64,000 nucleotides of DNA from Tomocerus qinae (taxonomy: Eukaryota > Arthropoda > Collembola > Entomobryomorpha > Tomoceridae). The position numbers were made by a program, and so were the translations under genes. Within the stretch, counting starts at the first letter, position 1, and every line of letters begins with the position of its first letter. Below are positions 55,351 through 64,000 of this stretch, piece after piece. A model generated the notes under the pieces. That model had not been told where the DNA came from and did not search any database. It worked only from the letters and a program-made list of their open reading frames with translations. Location of the stretch: NCBI GenBank assembly GCA_020055645.1, contig CM034546.1, positions 7,812,001-7,876,000 on the forward strand. The letters are read 5' to 3'.

Positions 55351-58054
55351 AATTAAGGTTTTTAATTATGTACCCCAATGCATTTACTTTGGGGTACGTT
55401 TCAAAAAGTCTACGCAAAGGCAACCGACAACTACTCCCGTCCTTCACAAACACGAGCCTTTTCTAAACCAAGGCTAAAACTCACCATTAGTGTCCTTAGT
55501 ATCGAAATTATGAACAAATTATTCAGATTTTTCAAAAAAAATTACCGTACCCCAAACGTACCCCAATGACTTAGACGAATTTCAAGCGTACCACAAACGT
55601 ACCCCAAACGTACCCCAATGACTTAGACGAATTTCAAGCGTACCCCACGTACCCCAAACGTACCCCCAATGACTTAGACGAATTTCAAGCGTACCCCAAA
55701 CGTACCCCAAACGTACCCCCAATGACTTAGACGAATTTTAAGCGTACCCCAAACGTACCCCAATGACTTAGACGAATTTCAAGCGTACCCCAAACGTACC
55801 CCAATGACTTAGACGAATTTCAAGCGTACCCCAAACGTACCCCAAACGTACCCCAATGACTTAGACGAATTTCAAGCGTACCCCAAACGTACCCCAATGA
55901 CTTAGACGAATTTCAAGCGTACCCCAAACGTACCCCAAACGTACCCCAATGACTTAGACGAATTTCAAGCGTACCACAAACGTACCCCAAACGTACCCCA
56001 ATGACTTAGACGAATTTCAAGCGTACCCCACGTACCCCAAACGTACCCCAATGACTTAGACGAATTTCAAGCGTACACACGTACCCCAAACGTACCCCAA
56101 TGACTTAGACGAATTTCAAGCGTACCACAACGTAATTCCAAACGTACCCCAATGACTTAGACGAATTTCAAGCGTACTACGTTTCGTGTATTACCCCAAT
56201 GACTTAGACGAATTCAAGCGTACTCCCAAACGTACCCCAATGACTTAGACGACTTCAAGCGACGTACCCCAAACGTACCCCAATGACTTAGACGAATTTC
56301 AAGCGTACCCCACGTACCCCAACGTATTAAGTGTATTTCATGCGTGGCCCCAAATGCAATTCCAATGACTTAGACGAATTTGTTCAAGTCTTTAAACTAC
56401 CCCAAACGTACCCCAATGACTTAGACGAATTTTAAGCGTACCCAAAACGTACCCCAATGACTTGGACGAATTTCAAGCGTACCCCAAACGTACCCCAAAC
56501 GTACCCCAAACGTACCCCAATGATTTTAGACGAACATTTACCATACTCCAAAAGTTATCCAATGAATTTAGACGAAATTCTAGCGTACCCCATACGTACC
56601 CCAATGTCCTACACGAATTTTCATTGTGCTCCAAAATTTACCCTATTGGATTTGACGATTTTCTAGCATATTTCAATGGATTGTAATAAACATTGTAGAT
56701 ATCAACATATTAGATGTTATTATTTTATCTGATTAACCATTTATTTAAGCCCAATTCCAAACTCCAACTAAAACATGTATTATTTCATGTTAAAACATGT
56801 TGATATTGTTTATAGGTGTCCGACGCTAAATATCGTCCCTTTAAGGAGCCATTTAGGTTTTTCGTTTTGTGTACAAAATATCCCAAATCAATTTTTCATT
56901 TTGTTTACAAAATAGTCTAAATCTATTTATCGTTTTGTATAGAAAATAGCCTGAATCTATTTTTCATTTTGTGTACAAATAGCCTAAATTCATTTTTTTC
57001 CATCAAGTCATTGGGGTACGTTTGGGGTACGCTACAAAATCGTCTAAGTTCATTGGGGTACTTTGGGGTACGCTACAAATTCGTCTAAGTTCACTGGGGT
57101 ACGTTCGGGGTACGCTTGAAATTTGTCTAAGTCATTGGGGTACGTTTGGGGTACGTTTGTGGTACGCTTGAAATTCGTCTAAGTCATTGGGGTACGTTTG
57201 GGGTACGTGGGGTACGCTTGAAATTCGTCTAAGTCATTGGGGTACGTTTGGGGTACGTTTGTGGTACGCTTGAAATTCGTCTAAGTCATTGGGGTACGTT
57301 TGGGGTACGTTTGGGGTACGCTTGAAATTCGTCTAAGTCATTGGGGTACGTTTGGGGTACGTTTGTGGTACGCTTGAAATTCGTCTAAGTCATTGGGGTA
57401 CGTTTGGGGTACGTTTGGGGTACGCTTGAAATTCGTCTAAGTCATTGGGGTACGTTTTGGGTACGCTTGAAATTCGTCTAAGTCATTGGGGTACGTTTGG
57501 GGTACGCTTGAAATTCGTCTAAGTCATTGGGGGTACGTTTGGGGTACGTGGGGTACGCTTGAAATTCGTCTAAGTCATTGGGGTACGTTTAGGGTACGTT
57601 TGTGGTACGCTTGAAATTCGTCTAAGTCATTGGGGTACGTTTGGGGTACGCTTGAAATTCGTCTAAGTCATTGGGGGTACGTTTGGGGTACGTTTGGGGT
57701 ACGTTTGGGGTACGCTTGAAATTCGTCTAAGTCATTGGGGTACGTTTGGGGTACGTTTGGGGTACGCTTGAAATTCGTCTAAGTCATTGGGGTACGTTTG
57801 GGGTACGTTTGGGGTACGCTTGAAATTCGTCTAAGTCATTGGGGTACGTTTGGGGTACGGTAATTTTTTTTGAAAAATCTGAATAATTTGTTCATAATTT
57901 CGATACTAAGGACACTAATGGTGAGTTTTAGCCTTGGTTTAGAAAAGGCTCGTGTTTGTGAAGGACGGGAGTAGTTGTCGGTTGCCTTTGCGTAGACTTT
58001 TTGAAACGTACCCCAAAGTAAATGCATTGGGGTACATAATTAAAAACCTTAATT
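55351..58054. mobile_element. Foldback element, 2.7 kb, with inverted tandem-repeat arms
   Basis: The ends are inverted copies starting AATTAAGGTTTTTAATTATG. About 200 bp at each end (55,370-55,569 and 57,836-58,036 reversed) appear identical, including a 63-codon frame that is coincidental. Inside each arm are many direct copies of a unit of about 40-50 bp, made of repeated CGTACCCCAA plus TGACTTAGACGAATTTCAAG. The units run in opposite directions in the two arms (55,560-56,640 and 57,010-57,860). A single-copy-like centre lies at about 56,640-57,000. TTACATCAC (55,340-55,348) and TTACATATCAC (58,055-58,065) may be a decayed target duplication. The structure matches Foldback-type transposons. 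No transposase is encoded. Confidence 0.8.
56855..57000. repeat. Four short direct repeats at the foldback centre
   Basis: Four imperfect units of about 37 bp, each with CGTTTTGTGTACAAAATAGC (or TCATTTTG...) then CTAAATC and ATTTTT. They lie between the two inverted arms and differ from the arm unit. Confidence 0.7.
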
Positions 58055-58469
58055 TTACATATCACTGTCCTGTAGGTACTTGCCCTAAGCAGATCAAGTT
58101 ATTTCATTGTCACCGATTTTAGCTCATTTAAATGCATTTAAGTATAATTTAAGTATAGGGCCAATTTAAGTATACTTGGTAACCCTGCTTGGAAGGAAAC
58201 AAACTTAAAACGAATAAAAATGACAGGAAGTAAACTAGGAAAAGAAGTAGGAGGGAAGACATTAGGAACGAAATGGACTAAAAACGATAAATGGGAATAG
58301 GAAATAAACTAGGATGTGAAATCTACAGCATAATATCTTATATGTAATTTGTAGTTCATAACGTAGTTCACATATTTTCATTAATAATTAATGTAAATTT
58401 AAGTTCACTGAAAATCTATTCTGATATACTTGTTTAGAATAATTTTAGCTTTCTTCTGATACCTCATTT
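58055..58469. other. Intergenic spacer
   Basis: AT-rich with a purine-rich run (58,195-58,320, GGAAGTAAACTAGG-like). No gene or clear element was found. Confidence 0.35.
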
Positions 58470-59100
58470 GATGTTGTAGGTCAAGGTTCAAATATTCTAG
58501 AATCTGAGGGTCCTTGCCTACCTAATGCATGTATTTAAGCCTAGGTTTCATTGAGCCATGTATTGTAGTAAGTCACTGGTTCCAGACACTGTGATGGATG
58601 AACCAGTGACTGCATCCATCACATATGGACAATGGTGTTTTCATATCAGCTATAATATGTTAAATGATTTAATTGTTAATTCTTATATGTTTGTATGCAA
58701 TTTTGTGTCCTAGAAATTAAGATCGTATGATCATTTCATGTACTAAATCTTAAAAGATATTGTGAACTTTTGTCCCACTTTTTTCTGAATGTACGAGTTG
58801 GGTTGCTTTCCAGACCTCATAATTATATAATTGGTCTCTGGAAGCAACCTTCGTTAAACTTGAACCTAAATGTATGAAGATAAGTGTGTCAACTACAGGT
58901 TATAAATACCTGTGACTTACCTGCAATCAATGTACACTTCTTCTTTGTCCTTAGGTGACTACACTTCTCGTTGTACATAAATCTCTGCTAAATTAAACGT
59001 TCATTTTCTCTTGTCTCAATTTCCCCATCCAGTTAGCTCATCTTAGCACTTTACCATTTTACCATCCAAATTGCGGAAACCTTTAGATCTTTTCTGCGGA
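58470..59100 (+). other. Possible BEL/Pao LTR or leader region
   Basis: This AT-rich stretch sits directly before the gag fragment and may hold its 5' LTR. It includes a stem GTCACTGGTT / AACCAGTGAC (58,573-58,609) and a pyrimidine-rich stretch ending near 59,030. LTR boundaries and a second LTR copy were not found. Confidence 0.3.
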
Positions 59101-59810
59101 GACCTTTAGATCGTTGCAGACGAACACGCTGGAGCTGAGGCCATCCAAGACCGTCTGGGACTTCTGCGTTCAGCTGTGGAAACTCTTCTCACCAAGGACG
59201 AAAGCGTCTACGAAAGCGGAAGAAGAAGCGTGAACAGCAACCATGCCAGTGTCAACAGAAGACTCAAACTCCCGAAGATCGAGTGGAAGAAGTTCACTGG
59301 TGATCCGAAAGACTGGCTGGGGTTCTGGGGACAATTCGAGAAAATTGACAGTGATCCAGTTATGAATGCTGCCGACAAGTTCCAGTATTTGCTGCAAGCT
59401 GTGGAGAAGAAATCAAGAGCTGCTGAACTCGTCGCAAGTTTCCCACCTAGTGCGAGCTGCTACCCGAAAGCTATCGAGAGTCTTCGAAGCCGTTTCGGGA
59501 GGGAAGACATTCTAGTGGAGGTCTACGTTCGCGATCTTCTTCAACTGGTCCTGCAGAGAGCTACCCATCAGAAGAAGATCGTCTTGTCCAGTCTCTACGA
59601 TCGTTTGGAGACGTCTCTCCGTGCTCTGGAGACACTGGGACCTCCGACAAGTTCGCCGCGATGCTTTACCCACTGGTGGAATTGTGCCTCCCGGAAGAAG
59701 TCCTGAGGACCTGGGAAAGGAGAAGGTGTCACTCTGCGCCGCATATTCAAGTGTCAGCCGCTGCGACTGCCACACCTGATACAAATGTGCGAGCGGTATC
59801 TCAGTATTAA
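59101..59810 (+). pseudogene. BEL/Pao retrotransposon gag fragment (DUF1759-type)
   Basis: The open frame includes LPKIEWKKFTGDPKDWLGFW, then DKFQYLLQAVEKKSRAAELV and SLRSRFGREDILVEVYVRDL. This is the DUF1759 pattern seen in BEL/Pao gag proteins. The frame is open upstream of 59,176, but no ATG was found. Near 59,640 the frame shifts: the expected continuation (SDKFAAMLYPLVELCLPEEV) is in another frame. Coding then ends at about 59,810, so protease, RT and integrase are absent. The fragment is far richer in G+C than its neighbours, consistent with a recent arrival. Confidence 0.8.
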
Positions 59811-60033
59811 CCTATTGACCTATTTGAACCGAAATTAATAGAGTTTGTCGCAGAGGGCCGTTACCAATGTTTTTAGCAAGTTCGGTCAATTTCAGTGATG
59901 GCGTTCAAAATTTACGATGTTGGTGGACGTGAGTTATTATGGAAGGTAAGCATAAAAGTGGTTTTCACCAGGGCGAAAATAATTCCATCCTAGGCAATAA
60001 TAGTTTCGTGGCGACAAAATACAATCCTGTTTA

Positions 60034-60432
60034 CTGCTACTTTTTAGGTGGGGGTATCTAACGTTAAATGCCATTAAAAACCACTTATCACTTAACACTG
60101 AGAAGTGGTTAATGATGTTTTGTAAACCGTAGGTAAGCCACCTGATTAAAGTTCAAACATTAGGATTCATTCTCTTACCTTCTTCAATATTTATGTTCAC
60201 ACGGATGAAGATTAATTACGGAAAATCATTACACATTGTAAAAAATACTATAACTAAACAAACAAAATTAGAATGAATAATAATATACGTGATATGGGAT
60301 ATATTCCTCTCTTAGGATAAGTCGGTAGTCTATATAAGGAAAATCAGTATAAAAATACCATTTACCACTTATCAGTAGTAAGTGGTTTTCAATGGTAATT
60401 AACGTTAAATACCACTACCTAAAAAGTAGAGA
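60034..60432. mobile_element. MITE, 399 bp, TA target site
   Basis: Inverted ends of about 55 bp (TACTTTTTAGGTGGGGGTAT and, from the right, TACTTTTTAGGTAGTGGTAT, each continuing to AACGTTAA and CCATT-AAAACCACTTA). They are flanked by TA dinucleotides (60,032-60,033 and 60,433-60,434), which fits a mariner/Tc1-type MITE. Non-coding. Confidence 0.65.
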
Positions 60433-60990
60433 TAAGTCGTATAAATGGTAAAAAAAATAGTTTCATTTTAATTTTGTGTTTAAATTTTGAAAAAATTCGG
60501 TGCCAAAGTATGAAATGGCTTAGTAGCTGATGATTGTTGTCACAAATTGATAACTGTTCATTAGTCAGATTGGATTCAACCAATGACGGCCCTAACAGCC
60601 CTTATTTTACTATTGAGATATTAATTACAATTAAATTGTGCAGGAGCCATGTGTGCCCATGTCTTTGCAGCTTATCTCCATTCCGTATCCTAACCGATCT
60701 GCATGTTGACATGCTCATCTCCTTACCTATCTTCCTAATACCTATGCCTAATTAATATCTACACCTTAAACTATAACTTACCTGTGTACTATCCTAATCT
60801 ACCCAAACAACACACAAACACAAACTCACTTATAAATGCATACATTCGTCAATCGGATTCATTCCGAATCTGACCAGGAGACAAAGTCTTGGTCAAATAA
60901 ATATTCGCTCTCAATTACTCTGTGCACATTCACTCAGTCTCATTTACGCACTCAATCATGTACCCATTCACACATAGTGCATAACCCGGT

Positions 60991-61020
60991 ATTAGTCTGG
61001 CACAAGAGTGCCAGACTAAT
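60991..61020. repeat. Perfect 13-bp hairpin
   Basis: ATTAGTCTGGCAC, loop AAGA, GTGCCAGACTAAT. It sits in an otherwise unassigned C-rich stretch (60,530-61,140) that may belong to an unrecognised repeat. Confidence 0.7.
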
Positions 61021-61168
61021 TCCTACACTACTAGACTAGCCCACTTGACCATGCCCGAAACCGGTGAGCATGCTAAAGCTGCTTAGGCATATTGGGAATG
61101 GAAAGGAATCGGGACTCAGACTCTACGAGTGCCCGTTTTCCCCTTACAATTGACATATATTCATTTCG

Positions 61169-61407
61169 ATTTTAAATTGGCACATTCATGTCAATTTTAA
61201 ATTGGCACATTCATGTCAAATTTTAAATTGGCACATTAATGTCAAATTTTAAATTGGCACATTCATGTCAATTTTAAATTGGCACATTCATGTCAATTTT
61301 AAGTTGGCACATTCATGTCAATTTTAAATTGGCACATTCATGTCAATTTTAAATTGGCACATTCATGTCAATTTTAAGTTGGCACATTCATGTCAAATTT
61401 AAATTGG
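61169..61407. repeat. Tandem array, 10 units of 24-25 bp
   Basis: Unit AATTTTAAATTGGCACATTC + ATGTC, repeated about ten times with few substitutions (AAGTTGG, ATTAATG variants) and occasional one-base length changes. It behaves like a minisatellite. Confidence 0.92.
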
Positions 61408-63736
61408 TCTTTGTCTTGGTTATGTAGCATTTTTATAACTTTATAACGCCTAAAAAGTGGTAAATTTTGTACACTGAGGAAAAAATCTAAGGTTGTAAAA
61501 GTCGAAAGAAATTATATATATTGTAGGACCTAATGTAATTGTAAAAAATTAAAACAGCGGTTTTTCTGCAAATCTGGTATACTCTAATTATTTATAATTG
61601 AATTGACTATTCGTAAAAATAAGTGATCAAAAATTATACATACATATCTACATAAATAGCTTGCTGCATCGGATAAGTGATTCATTTTTGTAATTTGTGT
61701 TGAAAAAAGAAATTTTGAGTTTTCAATATTTGTGTATAATACATTCCCCAGGATTCAAATTGGATCTTTGAATTAAAATTTTCAATGTGGAAAGATTCTA
61801 TTCAAATATTATTGGTGAAAAATTTTGGTCCACATTTCAATGTTTTTGTCAGTCAATTAGGAGGTAAGTAAATACATATTTTGATTTTCTGCTATACTAT
61901 TTTGCAACGAATATGTACCAAGCAATACATTTTTCCGTAGCTAATTTATATTAATACTCATTGTAATTTGAATGAAAAGAATATCCGGACTTTGCTTCTG
62001 TAACTCTAATCTAAAATAAATAACAGTGTGGACTGTAAAAATAGTGACGTTCATATAAGTGTATACGGACTCCTGTCCAACATTTTATGTACACACAGTA
62101 CACAGGTAGTTTATTTATGCAATTTATGCAACTCATTCATCATTCACTCATTCAGTCGTACCAGAAGCAGAACTCAAGATAGGTGTCTAAAAGGGCTGTG
62201 TCGTGTTCATATTGTGTAAACACATTGTTTCAGAATATTCTTGGTAAGAATTGTGTACGAGGGAGAAGTGACATTTGAAAGAATACTATGTTATAACGAA
62301 TTGGGCCCCACCTTAATCTTAGCCTTTCAGTTTTGCCGTATTTTATTCGCTAATAATATTAACTTTAAGTAATTAGTACTTGCCCGATAGGTCGATATTA
62401 TTGTATTTACAATATTCCACAAAACTTGAGTTTTTTGTATTTAATACATAATATAGTGAAACCGAACATATTTAAAATATTTTCTTCTGATTGTATTTAA
62501 GTCAATGCAAAATTGATATATTTTTGATAATTATTTTATCATACATTATTGCGTTGTAAGTATCCTTTATTTTATTTAACTTTTACACCAGCCAGACTAC
62601 ATTGTATTATCTGTATTTGTCGAAATATCAATCTTAAAATAGTAATTAAGGCATTATAAATACATGTCAATGCAATCGTAAGTGCTTTACGGTATAATAA
62701 TTATGGTAATTAGTGCTCAGTGAATATTAGTGTTAGCCATCTAGAATTAAATGAGTGAGATAAGGCATAGGCTTGCAATATACAAACAATTCTTCCCAAT
62801 TTTTATATAGATATCTGGAATTCCTAGCCATCCCAGTCTCCTTAATTTTTCAGTTTTATTGACACATGTCGATTATTATACAAACAAATGTTTCAGCAAT
62901 TTTAAAGTGATTCACAAAATTAACTCTGCTGAAAAAGTTTATTTAAAAATGTAAAATATTTAGGAATTATGACTCAAGCACCAATTTTTCACCAAGTTTT
63001 ATACTCCATTTGACCTTGAATATCATTATGTTTTAGAATCTACAGCAAAAAGGTTCATTAACTTACGCTATATGTATGGTAGAAATGGACTTGTCCGGCA
63101 AACGAAAGTTTGAGCATATTAAAGCATTGGTAGATGTTTATTGCTTTTTTTAATAATAGGATTATTGTAAACAGATGGTTTTGTAGTTTTATAGACAAAA
63201 ACATTATTGTGTTGTTATTGTAGGCAAACTAACAAGGCCATACATGGGAAATATCAAAATTACAGAAATAACTCGGTATACAAAAGTTTTGTACGTATTC
63301 CTAGAAATTCCCAGAAACTGCGTATATGTATTCATTTGAACCGAGTTAAACCTCGTAATGTTTACAAAATATTGCGTTGGCATACAAAATACAAAACATA
63401 CTTTGGTAGATTGGAACCGCCTATGTGAATGTCTCTATAGATATTACAATTCTATAGAATGCTCACACATTTGTATAACGTGGATTTTTCATCTCCCCAA
63501 CAAACAATCTATACCATTCACAATAAGAATATATATCACAATGTTTGCAATATGTAATCAAAAAATTTAAATATTAATCTTTCAATTCTCCTATACATTG
63601 AGAATTAAGTATAATTAAAAAATGTCTTATATGGGATTAATTGTAGTTTGTACAATTTTCGTCAGAGTTTTACTTCAACCATTTCAAATTGCTATAAACA
63701 GTTCTTGAAAACAATTAACATAAAATAATTTTGCAG
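61408..63736. other. Intergenic and upstream region of the dehydrogenase gene; no gene seen
   Basis: AT-rich with short random ORFs. It probably includes the promoter and a 5' UTR intron of the gene at 63,743, whose exon follows an acceptor TAATTTTGCAG ending at 63,736. Confidence 0.4.
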
Positions 63737-63742
63737 AAAAAA

Positions 63743-64000
63743 ATGCCAAAGGCGGGTTGGACAAAAAAAGATATTCCGTCTCAAGAAGGAAAGCTGTTAA
63801 TAGTGACCGGAGGAACAGGAGGTCTTGGTTATGAAACGGCTCTCGGGTTGGTCGAAGCAGGCGGCACTGTCATCTTAGCTGCCCGAAACGAAAAGAAAGG
63901 CGAAGAGGCGCTGGCAAAGATCAAAGAGGTATGTCCAGATGCCAAGGTCACGTTTGAAAAGGTCGATCTTGGCAGTTTGGCTTCTGTGAAAGAATTCTGC
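63743..64000 (+). CDS. Short-chain dehydrogenase/reductase, N-terminal part (runs off the window)
   Basis: ATG at 63,743, seven codon-free bases after a predicted 3' splice site. The 86 visible codons contain the nucleotide-binding TGGTGGLG motif (TGxxxGxG, about 22-29). This is followed by AARNEKKG at the end of the second strand, which suggests NADP(H) binding, and by DLGSLASV, as in classical SDRs of the retinol-dehydrogenase type. The N-terminal pattern WTKKDIPSQEGK...VTGG resembles bacterial and fungal SDRs (WT-x2-DIP-x2-xG). That hints at but does not show horizontal origin. The YxxxK active site lies beyond the window. Substrate unknown. Confidence 0.85.
   Translation, partial: MPKAGWTKKDIPSQEGKLLIVTGGTGGLGYETALGLVEAGGTVILAARNEKKGEEALAKIKEVCPDAKVTFEKVDLGSLASVKEFC

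Noticed and set aside
55378-58027. Identical 63-codon ORFs in the foldback ends as genes
   Set aside because: They are the same inverted repeat read twice, without a known motif or codon bias.
61169-61407. CRISPR-like array
   Set aside because: Units are head to tail without unique spacers, and the genome is eukaryotic.
1-64000. tRNA or rRNA genes
   Set aside because: No stretch with a tRNA box A/box B pair or an rRNA-like core was recognised on reading; an RNA-gene scan would be needed to exclude them.

Overview
This is animal nuclear DNA: AT-rich, with introns bounded by GT-AG sites and many transposons. Three ionotropic-receptor genes and three gustatory-type receptor genes point to an arthropod. 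The receptor style and the family expansions would fit a springtail (Collembola); that is inference, as no ribosomal or mitochondrial marker is present.

Layout. 1-15,155: a tandem segmental duplication. Unit 1 is about 1,745-7,625 and unit 2 about 7,920-15,155, with a decayed third remnant at the left edge. Each unit carries one intact single-exon ionotropic receptor (IR) gene on the minus strand, plus exons of a small coiled-coil gene. Later insertions distinguish the units: a 5'-truncated LINE in unit 1, and two abutting hAT-like MITEs in unit 2. 15,248-18,950: a six-exon gene for a small secreted, cysteine-containing protein, reconstructed from splice sites. One Mutator-like (MULE) element lies next to its stop codon and a second lies inside an intron. 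20,397-30,978: a complete, very young Ty3/gypsy LTR retrotransposon (identical 351-bp LTRs, 4-bp target duplication) with gag, pol and a third zinc-knuckle ORF behind a good splice acceptor. 31,069-37,174: two gustatory-type receptor genes, each with a single-base deletion. 39,034-42,432: an intronless 1132-residue membrane-anchored STAND/NB-ARC NTPase with a repeat-rich C-terminal half. 45,002-46,517: a third, more distant receptor gene in at least three exons. 49,449-54,535: a third IR gene split by an R2-like non-LTR retrotransposon with an intact ORF. 55,351-58,054: a 2.7-kb foldback element made of inverted arrays of short repeats. About 58,470-59,810: a BEL/Pao gag fragment. 60,034-61,407: a MITE and a short tandem array. 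63,743 to the end: the start of a short-chain dehydrogenase gene.

Taken together, this is a chemoreceptor cluster with rapid turnover. IR and GR genes were duplicated in tandem, then broken or spaced apart by many recent transposons. The most unusual items are the membrane-anchored NB-ARC protein, the spliced ORF3 of the gypsy element, the R2-type element outside rDNA, the foldback family with its miniature hairpin relative, and the unrecognised secreted-peptide gene.
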